From the NCBI RefSeq assembly GCF_024391045.1, contig NZ_JANFCZ010000001.1, forward strand, positions 1-64,000: a stretch of 64,000 nucleotides of DNA. Direction: 5' to 3'. Source of the stretch: Pseudarthrobacter sulfonivorans. GTDB lineage: Bacteria > Actinomycetota > Actinomycetes > Actinomycetales > Micrococcaceae. Within the stretch, counting starts at the first letter, position 1, and each line of letters begins with the position of its first letter. Below, in pieces: positions 17,366 through 25,564 of this stretch. A program made the position numbers and the translations under genes. The notes beneath the pieces are model-generated. The model did no database searches. It worked only from the letters and a program-made list of their open reading frames with translations, and was not told the DNA's origin.

Positions 17366-18727
17366 GTGAATCTCTACTCATTGATGCAGAAGCGCACCGC
17401 CACCCAGGGCCCCATCAGGGTGGGCGTGATCGGCGCCGGCAAGTTCGCCTCCATGTTCCTGACGCAGGCCCTCAACACCGAAGGAATTCACGTCGTCGGC
17501 GTCGCGGACATCGACGTTCCCAAGGCGAAGGGCGCCCTTCAGCGCACCGGCTGGCCGGCTGAGCGTTACGCCGCCTCGGGTTTCGCCGAGGCGCTGCGCA
17601 ACGGCACCACATTCGTGACCGACAGCTCGGTGGACCTCATCACGCAGCCGCAGATCGAGGTGATCCTGGAGGTCACCGGCAACCCGATCGTCGGCACTGC
17701 CCACGCCGTGCAGAGCATCGACAACGGCAAGCACATCATCATGGTCAACGTCGAGGCCGACTGCATGGTGGGCCCCATTCTTCAGCGCCGCGCCGAAGCG
17801 GCCGGCGTGGTCTACTCCATGGCCTACGGCGACCAGCCGGCCCTGATCTGCGAAATGGTGGACTGGTGCCGCACCGTCGGGTTCGACATCGTGGCCGCGG
17901 GCAAGGGCACCAAATACCTGCCCGAGTACAACTACTCCACCCCGGACACCGTCTGGAACTACTACGGCTTCTCCGACGAGCAGCTCGCCAGCGGCGACTT
18001 CAACCCCAAGATGTTCAACTCGTTCCTGGATGGAACCAAATCCGCCATCGAAATGGCCGCGGTGGCCAACGGCACCGGGCTCATTCCCCAGGATGAGGGG
18101 CTCTTCTTCCCGCCCGCCGGCGTCGACGATCTGCCCAATGTCTACCGCGAAAAGTCGGTGGGCGGCATGCTCACCCGCCGCGGTACCGTGGAAATCGCGT
18201 CCAGCTTGAACCGGGACGGCACCGAGGTGGACCGCGACCTGCGCTGGGGCGTTTACGTGACCTTCGAGGCCAAGACGGACTACGCCGTCCAGTGCTTCGC
18301 TGAATACGGCGTGAAGACCGATCCCACCGGCCGCTACGGATCCCTCTACCGCCCGTACCACATGATCGGCCTGGAACTCGGGGTCAGCATCGCCTCGGCT
18401 GTCCTCCGCGGCGAAGCCACCGGTTCGCCCACCGGCTTCCGCGGCGACGTTGTAACCACGGCCAAGAAGAACCTGAAGGCGGGGGAGGTGCTCGATGGCG
18501 AAGGCGGCTACACCGCATTCGGCAAGCTCGCCCCCGCACACATCTCCCTGGAGCGCAACGCCCTGCCGCTGGGACTCGCCCACGGCATGAAGCTCAAGCG
18601 CGACGTCCCCAAGGACGGCACCGTCACGTGGGACGACGTGGACGCCGACGAGACCCTGCTGGCCGTTCAGATCCGCCGGCAGCTCGAAAGCGAATTCCGC
18701 AGCGAGATGCTGTCGGTCCAGCGGTAA
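17366..18727 (+). CDS. Homoserine dehydrogenase-like NAD-dependent oxidoreductase with C-terminal SAF domain (COG4091 type)
   Basis: 453 residues from GTG 17366, preceded by AAGGAAG at 17351-17357; the frame extends upstream to ATG 17312 but without a binding site. A Rossmann fold opens with VGVIGAGKFASMF and VGVADIDVPKAK. The middle part (VILEVTGNPIVGTAHAVQSI, IIMVNVEADCMVGP) follows the NAD-binding-3/homoserine-dehydrogenase-like plan, and the last 120 residues (LKAGEVLDGEGGYTAFGKL, LPLGLAHGMKLKRDVPKDG) form an SAF domain. Members sit in sugar- or polyol-acid catabolic loci, where they oxidise or isomerise branched or short sugar acids. The neighbours (FadR regulator, MHS permease) fit uptake and catabolism of such an acid; the substrate cannot be read from sequence. 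Confidence 0.82.
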   Translation: MNLYSLMQKRTATQGPIRVGVIGAGKFASMFLTQALNTEGIHVVGVADIDVPKAKGALQRTGWPAERYAASGFAEALRNGTTFVTDSSVDLITQPQIEVILEVTGNPIVGTAHAVQSIDNGKHIIMVNVEADCMVGPILQRRAEAAGVVYSMAYGDQPALICEMVDWCRTVGFDIVAAGKGTKYLPEYNYSTPDTVWNYYGFSDEQLASGDFNPKMFNSFLDGTKSAIEMAAVANGTGLIPQDEGLFFPPAGVDDLPNVYREKSVGGMLTRRGTVEIASSLNRDGTEVDRDLRWGVYVTFEAKTDYAVQCFAEYGVKTDPTGRYGSLYRPYHMIGLELGVSIASAVLRGEATGSPTGFRGDVVTTAKKNLKAGEVLDGEGGYTAFGKLAPAHISLERNALPLGLAHGMKLKRDVPKDGTVTWDDVDADETLLAVQIRRQLESEFRSEMLSVQR

Positions 18728-18799
18728 GACCATCAGGCCGAGAACTACGATTGAGGGAGTCCGGTGAAGGCCGGGATGAACAATCGAAAGGGAACCGGC

Positions 18800-19540
18800 A
18801 TGCCAGCACCAGCATGGGAACCAGTACAGCGGGTCCGCACCTACGAACAGGTCATGACCCAAATAGAAGACCGCATCCTGGACGGCAGGCTCAAAGCCGG
18901 GGACAAGCTCCCCAGTGAACGGGACCTGTCAGCCCTCCTCAACGTTTCCCGGCCGTCACTGCGGGAATCACTCCGGGTCCTGGAAGCCCTCGGCATCGTG
19001 GACATCCGTCCGGGCGGCGGTGCCGAGGGCGGGGCGGTACTCGTTGGCGAACCCGGGTCAGGCTTCGTGAACCTCCTCAAGCTCCAGCTCGCCCTCGGGC
19101 AGTTCGACCACACCGAGGTGCTGGAGACCCGGATCGCGCTGGAAACCTGGTGCTGTGAGGAGGCCGCCCACCGGGCCACGGACGAAGACCTCCAGGATCT
19201 CGAAGTGATCCTGGACCAGATGGAAGACCCGGATATCACCACGGCGGAGTTCAACCGGCTGGACGCGGCATTCCACGTCCGCATCGCAGAATCCACCGGC
19301 AACTCCCTCACGGCACATCTGATGGGGTCCCTGCGGACCGCCATCAAGCGCCAAATGATCGAAGCCTACGCCCGGCTGGAGAACTGGAAGGAAACCGCCA
19401 AGGTGGTCCGGAAGGAGCACCGCGACATCCTCGAGGCCATCCGCCAACGAAACGCTGAAGAAGCCCGGCGTGAAGTTGGAAACCACATCCGCAGTTTTTA
19501 CAACATCGAAAACGCAGAGGCGCTGACACACCAGCAGTGA
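18800..19540 (+). CDS. FadR/GntR-family transcriptional regulator (FCD domain)
   Basis: 246 residues from ATG 18800 with AAAGGGA before it. The N-terminal winged helix reads VMTQIEDRILDGRLKAGDKLPSERDL...SRPSLRESLRVLEALGIVDIRPGGG, the canonical GntR head. The C-terminal FCD domain has the helix LETRIALETWCCEEAAHRA and the metal-binding Asp/His pattern (LDAAFHVRIAESTGN, RKEHRDILEAI, NHIRSF). It lies between the oxidoreductase and the MHS permease genes, all on one strand, so it probably controls this small catabolic unit in response to the substrate or an intermediate. Confidence 0.92.
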   Translation: MPAPAWEPVQRVRTYEQVMTQIEDRILDGRLKAGDKLPSERDLSALLNVSRPSLRESLRVLEALGIVDIRPGGGAEGGAVLVGEPGSGFVNLLKLQLALGQFDHTEVLETRIALETWCCEEAAHRATDEDLQDLEVILDQMEDPDITTAEFNRLDAAFHVRIAESTGNSLTAHLMGSLRTAIKRQMIEAYARLENWKETAKVVRKEHRDILEAIRQRNAEEARREVGNHIRSFYNIENAEALTHQQ

Positions 19541-19625
19541 CGCCGGACTCCGGCGGCACACACGGGGGCAGCAGCGCTTAGCGGCACACCACCGCAGGGA
19601 CAAAAGGTCCCGTATCAAAGGAGAT

Positions 19626-20960
19626 ATGAACGCGATGAGCGCTCTCACACAATCCCATGCCCGCCAGGCCGAGCATGGATCGCCGGACAAGCTCAAGGTT
19701 GCCATCGGCAGCGCCGTCGGCACCACCATCGAAAACTACGACTTCCTCGCCTACGGAACCGCCGCCGCCCTCTACTTCGGCACCGCGTTCTTCCCCGGCC
19801 AGGACCCGCTGGCCGCAACCCTGCTGGCCTTCGCAACTCTCGCCGTCGGGTTCCTCATGCGACCCCTGGGTGGCCTGATCGGCGGCTACCTCGGCGACAA
19901 ATTCGGCCGCAAACCCGTCCTGGTGGGTGCCCTGCTGGTGATGGGCGGCGCCACCTTCCTGATCGGCGTCCTGCCGACGTACCAGCAGGTGGGCGTCCTC
20001 GCACCGATCCTGCTCGTGGCCATCCGCATCGTCCAGGGCCTGGCCTTCGGGGCCGAATGGGGCGGCGCCATCATGATGACCTTCGAACACGCCCCTTGGC
20101 GCAAGCGCGGGCAGTACACGGGTATTCCCCAGGCCGGCGTCCCGCTGGGACTGTTGCTGGCAAACCTCGTGTTCCTGGGCACCACCGGCTGGAACAACGA
20201 GTGGTCCTGGCGCGTCCCCTTCCTCGCCAGCTCCGTGCTCATCATCGCCGGCATCATCATCCGCATGAAGGTCAGCGAGTCGCCGGAGTTTGAAGAGACC
20301 AAGGCACGCGGCGACCTGGTCAAGAACCCGCTGCTCACCGTCATCAAGGAGGACTGGAGGAACATCCTCCGCGTCATCGGCCTCCGTCTGGCGGAATCCG
20401 GCGGCTTCTACGTGATCGTCACCTACATGCTGTCCTACCTCTCCACCAACAAGATCGTCGACCGGCAGGTGGGCCTGACCGGCCTCGTCCTCGCAGCCGC
20501 CATCGGCATCGTCGCCACCATCCTCTGGGGCAGGCTGACGGACAGGATCGGCCGCCGCCCGCTCTACATCGCCGGCTGCGCCGGCATCATCCTCTTCGGA
20601 TTCCCCATGTTCCTCCTGGTGAACACCGGGGTGCCGTTCCTGGTGGTCCTTGTCTACGTCATTGCCCTCCCCGTCCTGCACGACATGCTAGCCGGCTCGC
20701 AGGGCGGCTGGTTCTCCGAACTGTTCAACGCCAACACTAGGACCTCCGGGGCCTCCATCGGCTACCAGTTCTCCGCCGCCCTCTCCGGCTTCATCCCGCT
20801 GATCGCAACCGCGACGGCGGCAGCGTGGGGCTGGGGCGGCGTGTCAATCGTCTACATCGGCTGCGGCCTCATCGGCCTGATCGCCGCCCTCGCCACCAAG
20901 GAAACCTGGAGCGGCCGCGAGATAGCCGAAGTGGACCAGCTCATCGCCTCCGGCAAGTAA
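19626..20960 (+). CDS. MFS transporter, metabolite:H+ symporter (MHS) family
   Basis: 444 residues with 12 predicted membrane segments. The family signatures are clear: TIENYDFLAYGTAAAL near the N-terminus, RPLGGLIGGYLGDKFGRKP in loop 2-3, AFGAEWGGA in segment 5, and LWGRLTDRIGRRP in the loop between segments 8 and 9. The MHS family includes citrate, shikimate, proline/betaine and alpha-ketoglutarate symporters. AAGGAGAT directly before the ATG gives a strong start. It is the last gene of the oxidoreductase-FadR unit and probably imports its organic acid substrate. A strong terminator follows 10 bases after the stop. Confidence 0.92.
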   Translation: MNAMSALTQSHARQAEHGSPDKLKVAIGSAVGTTIENYDFLAYGTAAALYFGTAFFPGQDPLAATLLAFATLAVGFLMRPLGGLIGGYLGDKFGRKPVLVGALLVMGGATFLIGVLPTYQQVGVLAPILLVAIRIVQGLAFGAEWGGAIMMTFEHAPWRKRGQYTGIPQAGVPLGLLLANLVFLGTTGWNNEWSWRVPFLASSVLIIAGIIIRMKVSESPEFEETKARGDLVKNPLLTVIKEDWRNILRVIGLRLAESGGFYVIVTYMLSYLSTNKIVDRQVGLTGLVLAAAIGIVATILWGRLTDRIGRRPLYIAGCAGIILFGFPMFLLVNTGVPFLVVLVYVIALPVLHDMLAGSQGGWFSELFNANTRTSGASIGYQFSAALSGFIPLIATATAAAWGWGGVSIVYIGCGLIGLIAALATKETWSGREIAEVDQLIASGK

Positions 20961-20970
20961 TTCCCACAAA

Positions 20971-20994
20971 GGGCCCGGGCTTCTGCCCGGGCCC
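20971..20994 (+). terminator. Rho-independent-like terminator after MHS transporter
   Basis: Perfect 10-bp GC arms GGGCCCGGGC and GCCCGGGCCC with a TTCT loop, immediately downstream of the transporter stop codon. The T-run is short (CTT), as often in high-GC actinobacteria. Confidence 0.75.
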
Positions 20995-21024
20995 CTTGGC
21001 GTCCCCTCGGACGCAAGCGGGAAC

Positions 21025-21056
21025 GACGACGGCGGCACGCACGTTCCGCCGTCGTC
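21025..21056. repeat. Intergenic hairpin, copy A of a recurring motif
   Basis: Arms GACGACGGCGG and CCGCCGTCGTC (11 bp, perfect) enclose CACGCACGTT. Closely similar hairpins occur at 25471-25512 and 34699-34730, each just after the stop of a plus-strand gene. Here it lies between the convergent MHS transporter and AcoR-like genes and may end both transcripts. Confidence 0.6.
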
Positions 21057-21097
21057 CGTCCTTCCCGCAGCCGCGGCTCAGCCGCAGCACTCCGGGG

Positions 21098-22396
21098 CTA
21101 AGGCGCCAAAGCCCGCTCCGCGGCTGCCGCCCCGGCGCGGAACGCCAGATACCTCGGATCCCCGGGTCCCACCAGCCGGCCCAGCGCCTCGACGGCTGCC
21201 ACATCAGCGGAACCCATATCCGTGCACAGCCATCCAATCAGCAGTCCCGCGTCGCCGCTGGACCGCACGGCCGAACCAACTGCAAGATCCAACCGGTCCC
21301 GCAACAGTTGCACCGCCAGGACCCCGGACCTGCTGAGCAGGGGAGCGGTGTATGCCTCCAGCGCGTCGGCCACCCGCCCGTCGCGCAGCCACCGCAGGAC
21401 CCGCGCCGCATCCGAACAGCCGGCCAGGCCCGCAGCAAACCGGTACGGGTTCGACTCCACGGCATCGCCCAGCAGGGTGCGGACCCGGAACATCTCCGTC
21501 CGGATGGCCTGCGGCGTCCCCGCATCACCGTGCAGCTCGTAGGCCAGTTCTTCTGCAGTCCAGCCCTGGACCCGTGAGTCCAGCAGTGCCAGGATTTCCG
21601 CGCGCCGCAGCGTCAGGGGTACCCGCCTGCCGTCCCGGAAACCCGCGGCGGGCTTGTCACCCAGCAGCTCCAACGCCTCCACCGCAGCCACTGGCCGGGC
21701 CGCCTGCCGGGACGCACTTCGGCCAGATGGGGCACTCAAGGACCTCCCGCCGTCGGACGTTCCCAACAGTGCCTCCGCCACCCGGACGGCGCACCGCACC
21801 ATCCGCAGCGTGTCCGCGCTGATGGTGTCCAGCGGTCCCGAAACGTCCAGCACGCCCAGCAGCGCACCCGTCAAAGGGTCCGTGATGGGCGCCGCCGTGC
21901 AGGCCCACTCGTGGTGGGTGCGGACCAGGTGCTCGGCGGAGAACAGCTGCACGGGCCGGCCGGCGAGCAGCGCCTCGCTGATGGCGTTGGTTCCGATGCC
22001 AGCCTCGGACCAGTCGGCCCCTTCGGAGAACTCCAGCCGGTCCGCGCGCCGCAGCACGTCCGGGCTGCCCACCCGCCACAGGATCTCGCCGCGGGCGTCG
22101 GTGAGCACCAAGAGGTGCCGCCCGGAACTGGAATCGTCGGCCAGCAGGTCGTGCAGCGCCGGCATGACCAGCTGCAGCCGGTGCTCCCGCCGCAGCTCCA
22201 GGACGTCGGAAACGTCGTGCAGGTGCCGCGGGCTGTGCTGGTCCGGGCTGATGCCCAGGGCCATGGAGCGGCGCCACGACTCCGCCAGGTCGTGGGGGAT
22301 TTCCGGGCGCGGGACACCGGAGATGACCAGTTCGTGGGCGCGGCGCAGGGCCCGCGAGTACTTCGCCGGGTCCGAAAACCTCAGGCCATAGTCCAA
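21098..22396 (-). CDS. AcoR-like GAF-domain transcriptional regulator without AAA+ domain
   Basis: 432 residues. The N-terminus (RAHELVISG, ESWRRSMALGISPD) and a GAF domain (LLVLTDARGEILWRVGS, WSEAGIGTNAISEALLAGRPVQLFSAEH, WACTAAPITDP...LLGVLDVSG) are those of AcoR/acetoin regulators. The sigma-54 AAA+ domain of classical AcoR is absent; the C-terminal half instead has a winged-helix-like part (LTLRRAEILALL, WTAEELAYELHG...RTEMFRVRTLLGD). Such short forms are usual in actinobacteria and sit beside alcohol and aldehyde dehydrogenases. It is divergent from the monooxygenase and butanediol dehydrogenase genes, its likely targets; a palindrome at 22469-22484 is a candidate operator. Confidence 0.85.
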   Translation of the reverse strand: MDYGLRFSDPAKYSRALRRAHELVISGVPRPEIPHDLAESWRRSMALGISPDQHSPRHLHDVSDVLELRREHRLQLVMPALHDLLADDSSSGRHLLVLTDARGEILWRVGSPDVLRRADRLEFSEGADWSEAGIGTNAISEALLAGRPVQLFSAEHLVRTHHEWACTAAPITDPLTGALLGVLDVSGPLDTISADTLRMVRCAVRVAEALLGTSDGGRSLSAPSGRSASRQAARPVAAVEALELLGDKPAAGFRDGRRVPLTLRRAEILALLDSRVQGWTAEELAYELHGDAGTPQAIRTEMFRVRTLLGDAVESNPYRFAAGLAGCSDAARVLRWLRDGRVADALEAYTAPLLSRSGVLAVQLLRDRLDLAVGSAVRSSGDAGLLIGWLCTDMGSADVAAVEALGRLVGPGDPRYLAFRAGAAAAERALAP

Positions 22397-22468
22397 AACA
22401 GTGTCCTCCTCACCGGCGGCACCCTTGCCGACAGTGCCCGTGTAACGCGGATGAAACCCCCACTGCGT

Positions 22469-22484
22469 TGCAATGGTGATTGCA
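22469..22484. promoter_or_regulatory. Candidate operator TGCAAT-GGTG-ATTGCA
   Basis: A perfect 6-bp inverted repeat with a 4-base spacer in the 183-bp region between the AcoR-like gene and the divergent monooxygenase gene. It is the only good palindrome there and so the natural candidate for the regulator's site. Confidence 0.5.
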
Positions 22485-22579
22485 GCTCACGCCCGTACCA
22501 GCTTAGCGCAGGGGATTCCGGCGGGACGGGGCCGCCGGGACCAACAGACATACGGACCATACGACACAAAGGAGTGGAC

Positions 22580-24370
22580 ATGACCGAAACACCCACCGCA
22601 GCCGCGCAGGCCTGGCTGACCGAATTGGATACCGCGCTGCAGCGGCGCGACGTGGACGCCGCCGTCGAGCTTTTTGAGGACGAAAGCTACTGGCGCGACT
22701 TCGTGGCGTTCACCTGGAACCTCAAGACGCTCGAAGGCAAGGCGGACATCCGGCAGATGCTCGAGGCGACGCTGGACCACGTGCAGCCTTCTGATTGGGC
22801 CCTGTCCGAGGACGCCACCGGCGCCGACGGCAGCGCGGAAGCCTGGATCACGTTCGAAACCGCCGCCGCCCGCGGCTACGGCCACCTCCGGCTGCGGAAC
22901 GGCAAATGCTGGACGCTGCTCACCACCATGCAGGAGCTGAAGGGCTTCGAGGAGAAGAAGGGCACCCGCCGCGAGAAGAGCGTGGCGCACGAGATCATCA
23001 AGGGCCGCCGTTCCTGGCTGGAACAGAAGGAGGAGCGCGAGGCGCGGCTCGGCTACGAGGAGCAGCCCTACACGGTGATCATCGGCGGCGGGCAGGGCGG
23101 CATCGGCCTCGCGGCCCGGCTGCGGCGCCTGGGCGTCCCCACCCTCGTCATCGAGAAGAACCAGAAGCCGGGCGACTCCTGGCGGAACCGCTACAAGTCC
23201 CTGCACCTACACGACCCCGTCTGGTACGACCACATGCCCTACCTGAAGTTCCCCGACGACTGGCCCGTCTTCGCCGCCAAGGACAAGATCGGCGACTGGC
23301 TGGAGCACTACACCGCGATCATGGAGCTGAACTACTGGGGCGGCACCGAGTGCGTGGGCGCCGAGTTCGACGACGGCACCCAGGAATGGGTGGTCCGTGT
23401 AGTCCGCGACGGGTCGCCGGTGACACTGCGGCCCAAGCAGCTCGTCTTCGCCCTGGGTGTCTCGGGTTACCCGAACATTCCAGCGTTCGACGGCGCGGGG
23501 TCCTTTTTGGGGGAGCAGCGGCATTCCTCGCAGCACCCGGGCGGTGGAGACTGGACCGGGAAAAAAGCCGTGGTGATCGGCTCCAACAACTCCGCGCACG
23601 ATATCTGCGCCGACCTGTGGGAGCACGGCGCCGACGTCACCATGGTGCAGCGCTCCTCCACCCACATCGCCCGCAGCGAATCGCTGATGGACCTTGCACT
23701 GGGCGACCTGTACTCCGAGCGGGCTTTGGATGCAGGGGTGACCACGGAGAAGGCCGACCTGCTGTTCGCGTCCCTGCCGTACCGGATCCTGCCCGGGGCA
23801 CAGGTGCCCGTGTACCAGGAGATGGCGTCCCGGGATGCTGAGTTCTACTCCCAGCTGGAGGCCGCCGGCTTCGACCTGGACTTCGGCGTGGACGGGTCCG
23901 GGCTGTTCGTGAAGTACCTGCGGCGCGGCTCCGGCTACTACATCGACGTCGGCGCCTCCCAGCTGATCATCGACGGCCGGGTGCAGCTGAAGTCGGGGCA
24001 GGTTTCCAAGATCACGGGCAACGCCGTGGTGATGGCCGACGGTTCGGAGCTCGAAGCCGACCTCATTGTCTACGCCACCGGCTACGGCTCCATGAACGGC
24101 TGGCTGGCGGACCTGGTCTCGCCCGAGATCGCGGACCGGGTGGGCAAGTGCTGGGGTTACGGTTCAGACACGCCGAAAGACCCTGGACCTTGGGAAGGGG
24201 AGCTGCGCAATATGTGGAAACCAACCAACGTCCCCAACCTCTGGATCCACGGCGGCAACCTGCACCAGAGCCGCCACTACTCCGCCTACCTGGCCCTGCA
24301 GCTTAAGGCCCGGATGGAGGGGCTGGAGACGCCGGTGTACGAATTGCAGCCCAGCCACCACACCCGCTAG
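22580..24370 (+). CDS. SnoaL/NTF2-like domain fused to FAD-dependent monooxygenase
   Basis: 596 residues from ATG 22580, with AAAGGAG 8 bases upstream; the frame runs further up through the opposite-strand regulator, but that part is a shadow. Residues about 10-120 form an NTF2/SnoaL-like domain (AWLTELDTALQRRDVDAAVELF). From about 165 a flavin monooxygenase follows: FAD-binding VIIGGGQGGIGLAARLRR, RYKSLHLHDPVWYDHMPY, NADPH-binding VVIGSNNSAHDICADLWEHG and a C-terminal YATGYGSMNGWL. Enzymes of this layout oxygenate small ketones or heteroatom compounds with NADPH and O2. It is followed at 24 bases by butanediol dehydrogenase, so a diol/ketone pathway is the best guess. Confidence 0.87.
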   Translation: MTETPTAAAQAWLTELDTALQRRDVDAAVELFEDESYWRDFVAFTWNLKTLEGKADIRQMLEATLDHVQPSDWALSEDATGADGSAEAWITFETAAARGYGHLRLRNGKCWTLLTTMQELKGFEEKKGTRREKSVAHEIIKGRRSWLEQKEEREARLGYEEQPYTVIIGGGQGGIGLAARLRRLGVPTLVIEKNQKPGDSWRNRYKSLHLHDPVWYDHMPYLKFPDDWPVFAAKDKIGDWLEHYTAIMELNYWGGTECVGAEFDDGTQEWVVRVVRDGSPVTLRPKQLVFALGVSGYPNIPAFDGAGSFLGEQRHSSQHPGGGDWTGKKAVVIGSNNSAHDICADLWEHGADVTMVQRSSTHIARSESLMDLALGDLYSERALDAGVTTEKADLLFASLPYRILPGAQVPVYQEMASRDAEFYSQLEAAGFDLDFGVDGSGLFVKYLRRGSGYYIDVGASQLIIDGRVQLKSGQVSKITGNAVVMADGSELEADLIVYATGYGSMNGWLADLVSPEIADRVGKCWGYGSDTPKDPGPWEGELRNMWKPTNVPNLWIHGGNLHQSRHYSAYLALQLKARMEGLETPVYELQPSHHTR

Positions 24371-24394
24371 CCACATTCACAGCATGGAGGAATC

Positions 24395-25450
24395 ATGAAG
24401 GCAGCACGTTTCCACGCCCGCAAGGACATCCGGATCGAGGACATCCCGGAGCCGGAGCTCAGGCCGGGAGCGGTGAAGATCGACGTCGCGTGGTGCGGCA
24501 TCTGCGGGACGGACCTGCACGAGTTCCTGGAGGGGCCCATCTTCTGCCCGGCGCCGGGACACCCGCACCCGCTCTCCCACGAGGAATCACCGGTGACCCT
24601 GGGCCATGAGTTCTCCGGGACCGTGTCCGAGGTCGGCGAAGGCGTGGAGGGGCTGACGGTGGGTGACAACGTCGTCGTCGAGCCTTATTTCGTGGACGGC
24701 GACTGCGACATGTGCCAGGCGGGCAGTTACCACCTGTGCCGGCAGATGGGCTTCATCGGGCTGTCCGGCGGCGGGGGAGGGCTGAGCGAGAAGATCGTGG
24801 TGGACCAGCGGTGGGTGCACCCGATCGGGGACATTCCCTTGGATGAGGCCGCGCTGATCGAGCCGCTGTCCGTGGCGCACCATGCGGTGGCGCGCAGCGG
24901 CGTCAAGGCCGGCGACGTTGCCCTGGTGGGCGGTTCCGGGCCCATCGGCCTGCTCACCGCGGCCGTCCTCAAGGGCATGGGCGTCACCACGATCATCAGT
25001 GAGCTCACGCAGGCCCGCAAGGAGAAGGCCACCTCCAGCGGGGTGGCGGACCACGTCCTGGACCCCAGCCAGGAGGACGTTCCGGCGCGGGTGCTGGAAC
25101 TGACCGGCGGCACGGGTGCGGATGTCGCGTTTGAATGCGCGGGCGTGAACGCGGTGCTGGACACCATGCTCGACGCCGTCCGGCCCGGCGCCGTGGTGGT
25201 CAATGTGTCCATCTGGGGTGCTCCGGCCACGGTGGACATGCAGAAGCTGGTGCTGAAGGAGATCGATCTGCGTGGCACCATCGCCTATGTGCGGGACCAC
25301 CCGGCCGTGATCAGGATGGTGCAGGAGGGCAAGGTGGACCTCAAGCCGTTCATCACCGGCCGGATCGCCCTCGATGACCTGGTGGAGCAGGGCTTCGACA
25401 CCCTCATCAACCACAAGGACACGGCCGTCAAGGTGCTGGTGCACCCGTAG
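24395..25450 (+). CDS. 2,3-butanediol dehydrogenase-like zinc alcohol dehydrogenase
   Basis: 351 residues, medium-chain dehydrogenase. Catalytic zinc ligands: C37 in CGICGTDLHEF, H71-E72 in LGHEFSG. The loop EPYFVDGDCDMCQAGSYHLC carries only three of the four usual structural-zinc cysteines (C104, C107, C115). The nucleotide-binding motif is ALVGGSGPIGLLTAAVLKGMG. Sequence style (PIFCPAPGHPHPL after the first zinc site) is that of (R,R)-butanediol/acetoin dehydrogenases. GGAGG precedes the ATG. It forms a two-gene unit with the upstream monooxygenase under the AcoR-like regulator. Another secondary alcohol cannot be excluded as substrate. Confidence 0.88.
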   Translation: MKAARFHARKDIRIEDIPEPELRPGAVKIDVAWCGICGTDLHEFLEGPIFCPAPGHPHPLSHEESPVTLGHEFSGTVSEVGEGVEGLTVGDNVVVEPYFVDGDCDMCQAGSYHLCRQMGFIGLSGGGGGLSEKIVVDQRWVHPIGDIPLDEAALIEPLSVAHHAVARSGVKAGDVALVGGSGPIGLLTAAVLKGMGVTTIISELTQARKEKATSSGVADHVLDPSQEDVPARVLELTGGTGADVAFECAGVNAVLDTMLDAVRPGAVVVNVSIWGAPATVDMQKLVLKEIDLRGTIAYVRDHPAVIRMVQEGKVDLKPFITGRIALDDLVEQGFDTLINHKDTAVKVLVHP

Positions 25451-25470
25451 GCTCCGGTGGGAAGGCGCTA

Positions 25471-25512
25471 GGAAGGACGACGGCGGGACGCACGTGCCGT
25501 CGTCGTCCTTCC
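25471..25512 (+). terminator. Terminator-like hairpin, copy B of the recurring motif
   Basis: Arms GGAAGGACGACG (25471-25482) and CGTCGTCCTTCC (25501-25512) are perfect over 12 bp, and the loop contains GGGACGCACGTG. It follows the dehydrogenase stop by 20 bases and shares its core with the hairpins at 21025 and 34699. Confidence 0.65.
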
Positions 25513-25564
25513 TGCCTGGAGGCGAACCTGCGCGGGGTCGGTAATCGAGGTCTACAGTGGATGC

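Noticed and set aside
17378-18862. 494-codon minus-strand frame
   Set aside because: Antisense to the oxidoreductase gene; low-complexity His/Val/Gly composition typical of high-GC shadow frames.
21911-22579. Upstream extension of the monooxygenase frame
   Set aside because: Runs through the opposite-strand regulator; the strong AAAGGAG and conserved NTF2-like start at 22580 decide the start.
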